From contig CM077001.1 of assembly GCA_039090855.1 (NCBI GenBank), positions 120,344,922-120,408,921 of the forward strand: a stretch of 64,000 bases of DNA, written 5' to 3'. Below the pieces are notes generated by a model that ran no database searches, had not been told where the DNA came from, and saw nothing but the letters and a program-made list of their open reading frames with translations. The stretch's first letter is position 1. Each line of letters begins with the position of its first letter. The translations under genes were made by a program, and so were the position numbers. Source of the DNA: Macrothele yani. Lineage: Eukaryota; Arthropoda; Arachnida; Araneae; Macrothelidae. Of the stretch, positions 11,256-22,508 are shown one piece after another.

Positions 11256-11818
11256 GTGCCGCGTGTGGCCTAGTGGTCAGCGTACGTGACTGCCATGGAG
11301 ATAATCTCAGGTTCGATCTCGGCAGGTACGAACGTTCGAACCACTAAATACCCGCCGTGTGTCGGATGGGTACGTTAAGCCGTCGGACCCCGGATACTGG
11401 CCCCACGGTAATAAAAAAGGGCGTCTTCCTCCCCCATTCTACCTCGCTTCCCTGTCACTTTCCTATCTGGAACTCTAGCCACAAATCTCCTAGCTTCCTA
11501 TTTCTAAGGGTTTTTGTGGTCAGCGTACGTGACTGCCATGGAGATAATCTCAGGTTCGATCCTGGGCTGGTACGAATATTCGAACCACTAAATAACCGGA
11601 GTGTGTTGGATGGGCACGTTAAGCCGTCGGACCCCGGTTACTGGCCCCACGTTAATAAATAAGGGCGTCTTCCTCCCCCTTGCTACCTCGCTTCCGTGTC
11701 TGCTTTCCCATTGGGCACTCTAGCCACAAATCCTCTAGCTTCCTATTTCTAAGGGCTGTTTAAGACCTGGGGTCAGACACTCCCTCCCTAAAATCATCTA
11801 CATATGATCTGATCATGT
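11256..11818 (+). mobile_element. Tandem pair of SINE family C inside Tc1-like copy 2
   Basis: The first unit (11256-11516) lacks its 3' end, and the second (11517-11818) lacks the first bases of the head and ends in GATCTGATC. The two share the same head variant (CATGGAGATAATCTCAGG), so they look like one dimer or a local duplication rather than two random insertions. Confidence 0.82.
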
Positions 11819-11848
11819 GCTTTCGGTTAGTAGGGTGTTTGGCGTCAG

Positions 11849-12851
11849 AATGAGAAGAGCTGCGGATTTATCGGATTTATTTGATAAAGAACAAATTTTG
11901 ATGCACGGCGCCTCGGAGTTACGATCACGGAAACGGCGCGGCTTGCAGGTCGTTCACGTGCCGCTGTTGATAGTACGTATCAAAAGTGGTGCACAGATGG
12001 CCAAATGACAAGCCCCCCGCTGCTCAATGATGTCAGAGGGTAGCGGCAAATGTCGCGCATTGTTCACAGCGACCGCAGGGTCACAATGCTACAAATCATC
12101 CGTAGCTACAACAGTGGTGATCAGGGCAATATGTCACAGTTCATCGTAGCCTTCTGCGCATGGGCCTGCGTAGCTGAAGACACAGCCTGGTCCCCATGCT
12201 CACTGCACGTCATCGTCAACAACGCAGAAAATGGGCCATCATCGAAATTGGACCGTGGATGATTAGAAGAAAGTGGTTTGTTCTGATGAATCAAGATTCC
12301 TGGTGCATCACGTAGACAGCCGAGCGCGGATATGCCGCTTATCACAGGATGCTGTGGCACCTAGATGTGCTGTTGGGCGGAAACGAAACAGACGGACGGC
12401 GGTGGTGTTATTCTGTGGGCGATGTTTTCTTGGGACACTTTAGGCTCCATTATCCCAATAGCACAATGCCTTACAGCTGTCAGGTACCATTCATGGCAAC
12501 TGCGTTCCGTGCTGGTGATGGCCATTACCAACAGGATAATGCGCCATGCCACACTGCCAGAATCGTCAAGGAGTGGTTCGAGGAATCGTCAAGAATCGTC
12601 AAGGAGTGGTTCTGTTAATGCCATGGCCACCAAATTACACTGACATGAATCCAATCGGACATTTGTGGTTGGACTTGGAAAAGCGGGTTCGCGCTAAATC
12701 ACCACCACCCCAAAATGTACGGGAACTGGAGGACCTGCTGTTGACGTTATGGTACCAGATATCCCAGGATACCTCTCGCCACCTCATCGAATCCATGTCT
12801 CGCCGAGTGGCCGCTGTTTTGCTGGCTAAAGGGGGCCCTACCGCTTGTTAG
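11849..12851 (+). pseudogene. Tc1-like transposase, broken
   Basis: Frame-shifted pieces of a DDE transposase occur in order: an N-terminal start at about 11849 (MRRAADLSDLFDKEQ), CSDESRFLVHHVDSRARI at about 12265-12320, YQQDNAPCHTARIVKEWF near 12527-12580, and a C-terminus DMNPIGHLWLDLEKRV ending KGGPTAC at 12848. The segment encoding RIVKEWF is duplicated at about 12561-12612. Several frame changes make it non-coding. Confidence 0.82.
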
Positions 12852-12883
12852 GTAGATGGTCATAATGTAATGTCTCAGCGGTG

Positions 12884-14699
12884 TAAATTGTTCTTGAAAA
12901 TTGTGCTGTTTCCCCCAAATGCTTTCCAACCGAATTCCATACGCCTGTAATTGCTCTTTCGATGTGGCCCTTGCCTGATATTGTTACCCAAAGTAAATGT
13001 AGGTATCAGTTATCCCATGGGCAACACCAACAATGGTCAAGGAGAGCCAAGTGAGCCCCTCCCCCTCGGAAGTTGGAATCGTCCCCCAAAATGAAATTTA
13101 AAATTAAAAAATAAATAAAAATAAAGGCAGAATAGAGAAGTGACGAATTTTGAATTTTTTAAGACTAGATGCTGCGCTTCCAGCCTTGCTCGCTACTCTT
13201 ACTACGCCAAACTACGCTCGCCGTAGTCCTCGCTTGTGGTCGTCCCAGTGGACCTCTCAACTACCGAACCCCCTCCCCCTCATCAACGTAGCCAAACAAG
13301 TGCGTGGAACAAATGTACCATCAGATTCGGCGGAAGAATTCCCCGTCCACCTACCTACACTTCGTCTTTCGATTATTTAATAAATTCTCAGGAAAGTTGA
13401 TTCTCGAAAGAGAAGAAACCATTCATTTTTTTCTTTTTTAGTTTATTTCCCAAAAATATTGAGAAGACTGCATTTTTTATATCCTTCTAACCAGGAGTGA
13501 CACAATCATAATCCATCCAGATTAATTAACGTCAGTAGTTGTTCTTTGCTTGTGAAAACAGAAGTTTGTCCGTGACGAGGATCGAACATGCGCCCCCTCA
13601 CTCCGGAGTAAGTTGTTCTCCCAACTAAGCTACACGGACGGAATGTAATGCTGCAGATTTGTCGTCTTGACACGTGCTTCACCTCTGTAGTACGTCACAT
13701 GCTACCTAAAGAGGCTTCACAACATATATATTTTTTCACTTAAATTTTCAGTAAGTATTCTGTAACATTTTTTCACTTTGTCTCAAAAAATAAACACATC
13801 TCCCTTTATGTATAGAGTTTGTGACTGCATTTCTGTTATTTATCTTGAGTGACTTAGAGCTTAGAGAGGTCTTGTCTGCTGGAACTTCGCCTCCCCCACC
13901 CCCTCTCTTTTTCGTGGTAAAAATTCTGTGGTTACATCTATATTTCCCCTATCAATCTCTAAAGCTTCTGTTCTCATAAAAGCATTTTACATCAGTTTTG
14001 TTTTCTGAAAGTTCATTTTTAATCCCACTTCTGTATAAATATAAATATCACCCTGCTTCTTTCAACACTGGCAGAAACCCCGGACGAAAACCCCAAGTTA
14101 TTACGAAACAGTACGTGCTTCAAAGACAGTTCGGTAAGCTTTGACACGTTCTTTTTTTTTTTTTATCTGAAGTGCGCTTTCGTTTTCCTGCAGCTCCTAC
14201 CGGATCATTGACAATGCTTGAGAAAGCAGAGGCCACCTCAAGGAAAAGAGCCGACGGCCTTCTGACCTCTTTGAACTCCTATCGGAGTCATGTGTCAACA
14301 CTTGGTCAATCATCAGCGTACTCGGCAGCAAACTGAGACGGATTCTTCTTCTTTAGATCATGACCGATTAGGGTTACTGGGACGGATCACTTCTTTTTCC
14401 GGATTAAGTCCAAAAATATATTTTTGACATATTATTATCTTTTTTATACTTCGCTGAATGTGCGTTTCGCCGTAACCTTATGACCAACATAATTTGCTCT
14501 TCCTCCGAAAGATCAGCTGCTATTGCTACCGAAACGCAACTTGCAAACTTCTGAAATGTTCTTTGAAATTAAAATGGGGTTACTCCCGCAGTATCAATCG
14601 ACTTTTCAAGTTACAATTTTTGAAGATGTGTATCCGTTTTGCGGTGTAAATATGACATGGATGGTAAGTCAGATAATATCCGAAAACTTGAAAATTTCG
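12884..14699. other. No gene recognised
   Basis: Apart from the tRNA-like fragment at 13566-13640, no gene or repeat with clear borders was seen. Confidence 0.5.
13566..13640 (-). repeat. tRNA-like fragment (SINE head)
   Basis: On the minus strand CGTGTAGCTTAGTTGGGAGA (box A-like) is followed by GTTCGATCC (box B-like) at normal tRNA spacing. The sequence resembles the head of SINE family A, including the ACTCCGGAGTGAGGGG segment. It is a diverged head rather than a tRNA gene. Confidence 0.55.
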
Positions 14700-14767
14700 T
14701 CGTCCTGGAGTGGGAATGGATCCTGAGTCTCCCGGATAGCACCCGAGTATGCAAACCACTACACCAC
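14700..14767 (-). repeat. tRNA-like fragment used as landing site of the nest
   Basis: On the minus strand, joined across the large insertion (27104 onward on plus), it reads GTGGTGTAGTGGTTTGCATA and then AGGATCCATTCCC, matching tRNA boxes A and B. The hAT-like element at 14768-27103 inserted in the A box. Confidence 0.55.
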
Positions 14768-14934
14768 CAGGGACGTCGCTAGACTATAGGTCTGCACGGG
14801 CCGGGCCAAGTCGACCCATTCACTTTTTTGCAATGGTAAAGAAAGAAAAAATGTCGTGTTCCCCGATTTCCTCGTGTGTTTAACTGTTTTGCTGGCTTTA
14901 CTTACTTCCATGACATAGCCCAGGGCGTAATAAG

Positions 14935-16750
14935 TGTTATAGGGTGCAGCCTAACTTGTGGAAAATTTTTATATTTCATTTATGCGGTAAATTTGTGTTT
15001 CGATGTAACTGCAAGGCAGCACTCATAGTTATAATTAATTACGGTAATTGATCCTCTAATTTGTTCATCACTGCCATTGTTAAAATTTGTTCAGTATTTG
15101 ATAAGTGCATAATTCGTAGCCTTCTGGCAAACGAGAATTGTGAAAGGCCACATGGCAACAGACTATCTCTATTTCGGACTCATAGCAACAGTCGTGTGCA
15201 TTTTCAACTAACGAAAGACTGCAAAACTCACCCCCAAAAGTCCCTCTGCAAGCCAAGAGCCATTCGGTGGTTGCAGTTTTTCTCCGAAGTGAACGGGATA
15301 AGGGGAACCGACTATCACCCACAGTTGAAAACAAGGTGATAAATCCCTTTTCAAGTGGCTAAGAGAAGCCCTGTGACAGGACAAAGAGGAGAGAAACGAG
15401 CAGAAGAGAAAAACAAGCGGCGGGGCATTCTCAGGACGGTGGCAAAGCCAGACACACGCACGAGAACAGCACCAGCGAGCTGCATGGAACCTAGGCCTGA
15501 GAGCTGACCGCTGGGAGAGCTCGGAAAAAGAAGCAGCGAGCAAGTAAGGATTGCTATGAATGATCCCCTCTTAAACGAGGACATCTCAGTCCTGTGGACT
15601 TCTCGACCGATACTAGGTCGACATTAGTGCACTCTTGCCTAGGCGGTCTACATAGACAAAAAGGCAGGACATTTCTTGCCACTTCTCTGCGCTGAGGACC
15701 TCAGACAACGGTTGCCAAGGTATGTTATCTTTACATGAACATTTGCTCACGACGTACAAGTGCCGTCGGACAGTGAACAGCATATAGAACTCTGTCCCCT
15801 GAAAAAATGAATACGCACGACAGCGGAGGCCTCCAACACATTTTATTCGTGATTTTTATTTGTGTTATGGCCATAAGTTTTAAGAGCTCTTCCCTGCTAA
15901 TTTGGCATCAAGCCTATGCAGGTGTGTGTAATATTATAGAGATATATTTAGCTTATAATTAAACTGCGGCAGTCATGATAATTACTGTATCATTTTAATT
16001 GCTGGTACCCACGCTCGTACTCAATTATAGTTTTCTAAAGTGTGTATTTAAATGTTTTGGATAATCTCTCACATGTTTCCTTCGCTCTATTTGTTTATTG
16101 TGCATGCTAGAATTTCATCAGTGAACAGTGTAAATCAGTGTTAATTGTTAAATCAGAGTTAGTTAAATCAGTGTTATCGTTTAATCAGTGATAAAATGCT
16201 TAAATCATTGTGCATAATTAAGCTGCCGATAGAGCAGCCCACCATACATTCATCTCAGCAGATTTTTGTGCCACTTCATGGATAAAGGTGGCAGTGTATA
16301 TAATATAACGTTGGATATTAAATGTCAAGCGTACGTGAAATGAGCGTTGGGTTTGTTTTCGAGTGTGTGTGTGCGTTGCTGTGATTTTCGGTAGATTGGG
16401 ACGTGCTGGAGTTAAATCCAGGCATCCACGCCCAATCGCGGTACGGGTTTTGCGGGAAGTTAATAATTAATTTGTTATAATTAATTATGGGAGGTCATTA
16501 TTAATTATTGGAATCAGATAATTAATTTGTTGTTGCAGAATTTTCGGTTGTCAACGCATGTAGGAAAACTCCTTGCTAGCCCCTAGCAGCAGAGGAGGAG
16601 AGCAAAATTTTTGACAAAATTTTCTTTATTTTTTTTTTTATTTTTATTTAGATATTTATTTTTTTTCGGTGGAGATATCGGGTGCTTCACTGCAGGCGAT
16701 ACTTCACCTGGTGCCGCGGCCACATCAGCCTGTAAAGGTAAGATCCAACA
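14935..16750 (+). repeat. 5' LTR of gypsy element
   Basis: Begins TGTTATAGGG and ends CCAACA, the TG...CA borders of LTRs. At 1,816 bp it is long for an arthropod gypsy element. It contains an internal cluster of AATCAGTG repeats at about 16118-16195. The ORF-like stretches inside it are present in both LTRs and show no domain. Confidence 0.95.
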
Positions 16751-16752
16751 AT

Positions 16753-16770
16753 TGGTTCCGATGACCAGGA
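16753..16770 (+). promoter_or_regulatory. Primer binding site of gypsy element
   Basis: TGGTTCCGATGACC starts two bases after the 5' LTR. TGG is complementary to a tRNA CCA end, so a host tRNA can prime minus-strand DNA here. I cannot name the tRNA. Confidence 0.7.
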
Positions 16771-16944
16771 TTCTTACTTGTTTGTACCTCCAAAGCAGAG
16801 CAACACACACAAACGTTCGGAATATTGCGAATTGACTGCCATATCAAATTTATTTCAGTACGAGCATATTTTAGCATATCATAAGTATTGTAAGCCTTAA
16901 GCATTTTTGTGTAAAAGACTGCCTTAGGTTAAGTGTATTTAAAT

Positions 16945-18193
16945 ATGGCAAATAAAGGAGAGAAGCCGAACACCAAACCTACTGACTCAGATGATTCTGA
17001 TCATCATGATGGGGAGGAACATAGCATTCCCACAGGAGAATCAACTGATCTAGTAACTAGTAATTCAGTAACAAGTATCGCAGGAGTGTCAGAGACTAGA
17101 ATGACAGCTCCAGGTATGTTAATGTACGGCGGTGAACAGATAGCAGGATGCATTAATATGCTCAGATATTTTACAGAGCACAGATCCTCTATATCGTGCC
17201 AAACATTTTTTTTCAAGATGTAGAAAATGTAGCTACAGTAGGGAGATGGAGCGAACAAACAAAATTGGCAGTAGTAAAGTCGAAATTCAGGGAAAGGGCT
17301 GCAGAATTTTTGTCAGATAGTGATGAGCTGAGATTAGAAGGAAATTATGAAAATTTTAAACGTCTAGTGATCGATCGTTTCAAGCGGAAGAACCTCTTGT
17401 TACCCGTATGAAACAATTCATGAGTTGTGTTCAAATGCCGGGACAAGATGTAAGACAGTATGCAACGCGACTCAAAAGTGCAGCGGCAAAATATTTTGGT
17501 CATACAACTGATATGTCAGAAGACATCAGGCAGCATAGGGATCAGACAGTGATGTGTCAGTTTGTATCTGGTTTATCCGAATCTATCAGGCGCTGGGTTT
17601 TAACGAAGTGCCCAGAAACTCTAGAAGCTGCTATTCTCACAGCAATTCAGGAAGAAGATAATTTGGCGCTCATGAGTAAGAAAGCATCAGTAAATGCAGT
17701 AGAGAGATCGGAAACAAACCCAGGATCTGATATATTAGCGCGTACTTTGGAAGAGATGATGGCACGAATGGAAGCGACGGAAAGATCAGTGGGTCAGTTA
17801 GCCGTAAATTTTCAGGAAAGCGAAAATCGGAGACGAGAAAGAAACTTCAGAGAGGAAGAAAGTTTGCAGTTACCCAGGTTTCAGTCATCTGGACTCGAAC
17901 TCGTTCAACAGTATGGGGCAAATAATAATGAACGCAGAGGATCGGGTACTCGAAATCGCTCGCGCGCTGAGAACCAGCAAGCGCAGTACAGGAGCAACAG
18001 GATTATGTGCTACGGATGCAGACAGGAAGGTCATGTGATCAGGCTATGCCCGAATAACGGTCGAAATAGGGATAGGGCAGAAACAACACCGAAACAGAGG
18101 TTTAGGAATAACAACGACAGAGATACTCATTATCAATCAACAGGAAAGTTTAGTGCTCAAGGACCCGAGCGTAAGAACAAACAGTTAAACTGA
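16945..18193 (+). pseudogene. gag: gag of gypsy element, frame-broken
   Basis: Gag would form the particle and bind element RNA. The start ATG at 16945 gives an acidic N-terminus (DSDDSDHHDGEE). The frame changes near 17206 within a T run and near 17385, after which a third piece runs from 17408 to the stop at 18193. Near the C-terminus a CCHC zinc knuckle is complete (CYGCRQEGHVIRLC). Both breaks can be explained by single-base indels, one in a homopolymer. Confidence 0.85.
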
Positions 18194-18207
18194 ATCGGAG
18201 TCGAACT

Positions 18208-18699
18208 GTGAGAGGTAGTGCGGCTCAGAAATATTTAAAACCCTCTAAAGTGCGGTACGTGTCTATGAAAAATGGGAATGATTTACCAATCATTAATGCG
18301 GATCTGGATGGGGATAAAATTAAAGTGCTAATTGACACAGGGTCATCAGTCACTTTATTAGCTAACGATGCTTATCGTAGATTAAAATTTCGCAGAAAGT
18401 TAAAATCTGTTGATTTAAATGTAAAAATCAAAAGCATCACAGGAGAAGTGATTCAAACGCTGGGTTGCTACGAGGTAAATCTGCGAATTAAGGGAAGAGA
18501 CATATGGGTCAAGGCATTTGTGACAAAAAATCCCCTGAGTCAAAATTACTCAGCTTTGTTGGGAATAGATGCTTTACGAAACCACCGTCTTACGTTCGAA
18601 GCAGATACAAACCAGCTTCACTTCCCTGACCCCCATCTCAGCCACCCACCCAACAGGAGCGGAGAGGTAATGATGTTTCCAACAGACACCCCAGGATAG
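18208..18699 (+). CDS. pol: Aspartic protease segment of pol
   Basis: It contains the retroviral-type active site VLIDTGSSVTLL followed by the expected hydrophobic ALLGIDAL flap-and-loop partner. It would cut the Gag-Pol polyprotein. It lies in a different frame from gag, which could be normal programmed shifting or a mutation; the break at its end, after GG near 18699, is a real interruption before the RT segment. Confidence 0.82.
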   Translation: MRGSAAQKYLKPSKVRYVSMKNGNDLPIINADLDGDKIKVLIDTGSSVTLLANDAYRRLKFRRKLKSVDLNVKIKSITGEVIQTLGCYEVNLRIKGRDIWVKAFVTKNPLSQNYSALLGIDALRNHRLTFEADTNQLHFPDPHLSHPPNRSGEVMMFPTDTPG

Positions 18700-18750
18700 C
18701 AGCACTGACTCGTAAAACTTGCATTCCCCCAACAGCGAAACTTTTCTCAA

Positions 18751-20471
18751 GTGGCGCTTAGTAAACCCTCAGTGGGGAAAACAGAAGGAAGTATTTTGTT
18801 CGAGCCATTACTGAGAGCACGCAGAAATAGGTTACTCTTAGCACGGTCAGTTAATAATGTTTCGGCAAGCGGACTGTATGATGTAAGAGCGGCTAACCAC
18901 AGTGATTCACCAATTTGGCTAAATAAACATACGAAACTCTTTCAGGTAGAACCAGTGGAAATTAAGCGTTGTTCGCGAGGAACATCCCGAAAATCTCAAC
19001 CAATCTCTGTGGAAGATTTTAAATTAGACCACACCTGGAATTTAGCGAACGAGAGAAAATGCTAAAGTTATTGCAGAAATATTCTGATGTTTTTGCACGG
19101 AATTCTTTAGACTTAGAAGGTACGGATCTTACAGAGCATGAAATTCATCTCACGGATGATAAACCTATTAAGTTGCGTCAGTATACTGTACCACATGCCC
19201 TAAGACCCGAAGTAAAAGATCAGGTAAACGAATTACTTGACGCAGGAATCATATCAAAATCAGATAGTCCCTACAGCTTTCCTATTGTTCTCGTGAGACG
19301 CGGAAACTCCTATCGTTTCTGTATTGATTTTCGAAAATTAAATGAAATTACCCGAAAGGATAGCTACCCTGTTCCCCGAATCCAGCAAACTTTATCCTTA
19401 CTGCATGGATGCAAGTATTTTTCAAAAATTGACCTTTTGGCTGGTTATCACCAAATTAAAGTTAGAGAACAGGATAGGCATAAAACTGCTTTCTCATGCG
19501 AATTCGGACATTTCCAGTGGAATCGCTTGCCTTTTGGACTTTGCAACAGTCCGGCAACATTTGAAAGAGCACTTGATTCTCTATTTATGGACAAAAGAGA
19601 TGATGGCATTTTGGTATATGTGGATGACATCTTGTGTGCCTCCAGGACATTATCTGAACACCTTGAGAAATTGGAATTAATTTTTCAGAGATTAAAGAAG
19701 CACCATCTAAAAATTAAGCCCAGTAAGTGTGAATTTTTGGCGGAAGAAGTGACATACCTAGGGCACCTTTTAGATCGTCAGGGCATTAGACCTAACCCAC
19801 AGAACGTGGAAGCTGTTCGGGAATTCCCTACTCCACGGAAAGTGAAACATGTTCGAGCATTCCTTGGAATGGCAGGATATTATAGGCGCCACATCAAAGA
19901 TTTTTCGTCCATTGCCTTACCGCTAACAAACCTTACTAGGAGAAACGTGAAATTCATTTGGGACGAACACTGCGAGAAATCTTTTCAAGAGCTGAAACAT
20001 GCACTAGTGAGTGAGCCACTATTAATATTTCCTGATTTCAGCAAGAAATTTTTCGTCACCACAGACGCCTCCAAAGTAGCGATTGCCGGTATTCTCGAGC
20101 AGGAGGATGACGAAGGACACAGACATCCCATCGCTTACTTTAGCAGGAAACTTAATCCAGCTGAGAAAAATTACAGCACGACAGAACAGGAAGCACTGGC
20201 AATAGTATCATCCATCACCCATTGGCGCGAATATTTGGTAGGTCAGCAGTTTACGGTTATTACCGACCATAGACCTCTAAAGTGGCTTATGAATTTGAAA
20301 ACTCTAATTCTAGACTGGTCAGATGGAATCTTAGTCTGTCGGAGTATAACTTCGATGTGCAATATCGACCAGGAAAGAAAAACACAAACGCCGACGTGTT
20401 ATCTAGGCACATTGCAGCAGTGGAAGCCAATGATACAGTCGCAGTTGTACCACTTAATAACAAAACTCTGA
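18751..20471 (+). pseudogene. pol: Reverse transcriptase and RNase H of pol, frame-broken
   Basis: 18751-19065 is the spacer between protease and RT. From 19059 the RT reads FCIDFRKLNEITRKDSYPVP, LLAGYHQIKV, LPFGLCNSPATFE and the catalytic YVDD, followed by the thumb (VTYLGHLLDRQGI). RNase H follows with TTDASKVAIAGILEQ, a conserved E in TTEQEALAI and TDHRPLKWLM. The frame is lost near 20295 in an A-rich spot and is picked up by the next open frame starting at 20282 (LSEYNFDVQYRPGKKNTNAD). These enzymes copy element RNA into DNA. Confidence 0.92.
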
Positions 20472-22026
20472 AATCAGCACAAAGAACAGATGCTAAATTA
20501 GCTGAAGTAATTGATTGTCTTGAAGGGCGTGATTATTCAGCAGTCGACAAAATTACTGACACCTATTTTATGAGAGACGACCTTTTATTTCATTTTGCCT
20601 TACCAGCAAAAAACAGCCCACGGAAATTGATCGCAGAACAGTTAGTGATACCTGATAAGTTAAAATCAGAAGTGATGAAATCAGAACATGACGGACTATG
20701 CGCCGGTCACTTCGGTTTTGAAAAGACCCTTGGGAGAATTAAACAGAAATACTTTTGGATTAACATGTTCTCAGACATCAAGAACTACACGGCGAGTTGC
20801 GAACAATGCCTGAAACGTCGTGGTTTCAAAATAAGCAAAAAGCGGGTCTAATTACCCCGGAAATTGTATCTGTCCCATGGTCCAAAATTTCGATGGATAT
20901 CGCTGGACCTCTTCCACTGACAGAGGATGGAAATAAATATTTATTGGTTGTCACCGACTCATTCACTAAGTACATCGAGCTGATTCCATTAAAGACTATG
21001 CGATCTGCAGAAATTGCCGAAAAATTTGCTTCTAACGTGATAGCGCGTCACGGTGTCCCACATCTGTTACTCACGGACAGAGGAACAAATTTTTTGTCCG
21101 ATTTAATGACCGAGTTGTACCGTAAGTTTGGCATCAAAAAACTGAATACATCTCCACACCATGCACAGACAGACGGACAAGCCGAAAGACAAATTCAGAC
21201 AATAATGCACTCTTTAGCAATTTATTGTTCCCCTAAGGGAAAGGATTGGGACAAGTATACAGAATTTGTGGCCATGTCCTACAGAAGCGCGACACACAGT
21301 GCTACTAAAGAAACACCCAACTTTCTCATGTTCGGAAGAGATCTGAACATGCCAGGACAGTTGTTGAATGAGGAAATCTCTTTTAACTACGCTGAATCCC
21401 AGAGTTATGCCGAGAGCTTAGTCACGAGGATGCAAGAAGCGTATAAAATTGTCAAGGATAATCTGGAAGAGGCAGCCCAAACTTCCAGGGAATATCGAGC
21501 AAAGTCTGCTGTAGACAAACAGATCAAGATCGGGGACATAGTGTACCAGCACGACCCATCAGCATCCAAAACAAGGTCGCGAAAGTTGGCAAAACCTTCT
21601 ATAGGACCTTTCAGAGTAATTGAGAAAACATCCCCAGTGAACTTTAAAATCGCCCCAGTAAATGATATGAGACGAACTCGACTCACACACGTAGACAGGA
21701 TTTTCAAACCACCACAGAGAAGGGTGTTTGACACAGGGCAATTTCAAGATGAAAAGGGGGATGAAGAAATTTCGTTGAGCATAGGTATGCCAACCGCAGA
21801 CGAAAGGCATCATGAAGAAGAGTTCTCAGAGCAGGATGAGGACTGGGTGACGCCCGCTTGGCCGGTGACCGCAAGGGATACGCGCTGTTTTCAGCCGCAT
21901 GAATCGGAAACACGTCAGGGGTTGGGAGAGACCGGGACGGCGGCCCAGCCTGCTCCCATGTTGAAGGACGCGGTAGCTCACGGAGGAAACGCAGAGGGGA
22001 GCAAAGAAAAAAGTCCCCCATCATAA
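20282..22026 (+). pseudogene. pol: Integrase of pol, frame-broken
   Basis: 20282-20851 carries the end of RNase H (NADVLSRH) and the HHCC zinc domain (HDGLCAGHFGF ... CEQCLKRR). A frame break near 20830 leads to 20797-22026, which carries the DDE core: D in SMDIAGPLP, D in LLTDRGTNFL and E in HHAQTDGQAERQ. The C-terminal part has a GPF module (IGPFRVIEK), then an unrelated acidic tail. No chromodomain was seen. It would insert the element into the host genome. Confidence 0.92.
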
Positions 22027-22037
22027 CGAGAGCGTCG

Positions 22038-22226
22038 TTGAGACCCCGAGACGAGCACGGGAGAGTGGGGAAACCTCTCAGCTTTGGACATCAGGCTGAA
22101 GAGGAAAAATCCAGCGAAGAAATGGTTGCAGACGAGGAGGATAGTGATAGCACAGAAATATACAGTTGTGAGGAGGAAGAAGATTTCGCGAGCCAAACTC
22201 AGGACCGCGCAGAAGTGCAGACCTAG
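22038..22226 (+). other. Acidic reading frame after integrase
   Basis: Short Glu/Asp-rich frame (EEEKSSEEMVADEEDSDS) before the polypurine tract. It may be the original C-terminal extension of Pol in a shifted frame. No env features (signal peptide, membrane segment) were seen. Confidence 0.4.
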
Positions 22227-22493
22227 ATAAGAGGAAAGGCACGTTGAGTCAAAAAGGGTTTTGGTCGGACGCACATTGGCTCTCACCTGTGTGACTTATG
22301 TTTATATTCTTTTCTTGTTATGGGCAATGATGAATGGATCAGAGATGTTATCGATACTTTCCCATTACCCTTGATGTGTCTAAAATCCGGAATTAGACAT
22401 GTCATGGAATATAGGAAAGAGGGAGATATCCATATTCAAAATTTTCCATTCTTCAATGAAAAAAAAAAAATACATTCATATTTTTTTTTCTTT

Positions 22494-22507
22494 GGAAGGT
22501 AGAAGGA
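22494..22507 (+). promoter_or_regulatory. Polypurine tract of gypsy element
   Basis: GGAAGGTAGAAGGA lies one base before the 3' LTR, the expected place for the plus-strand primer. It is interrupted by one T. Confidence 0.7.
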
Positions 22508-22508
22508 T

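Larger units (their letters stand above)
11127..12883 (+). mobile_element. Tc1-like DNA transposon, copy 2
   Basis: Terminal inverted repeats share CATTACATTATGACCA close to each end, and TA dinucleotides lie at 11125-11126 and 12884-12885. Two tandem SINE family C copies (11256-11818) inserted into its 5' part; without them the element is about 1.2 kb. Confidence 0.85.

Noticed and set aside
15061..15584. Open frames in the 5' LTR, repeated at 22634-23159
   Set aside because: They are LTR sequence shared by both ends, with no domain. Their preservation reflects LTR identity.
22038..22226. Env gene of the gypsy element
   Set aside because: The frame is only 62 codons, acidic, and lacks a signal peptide or membrane segment.
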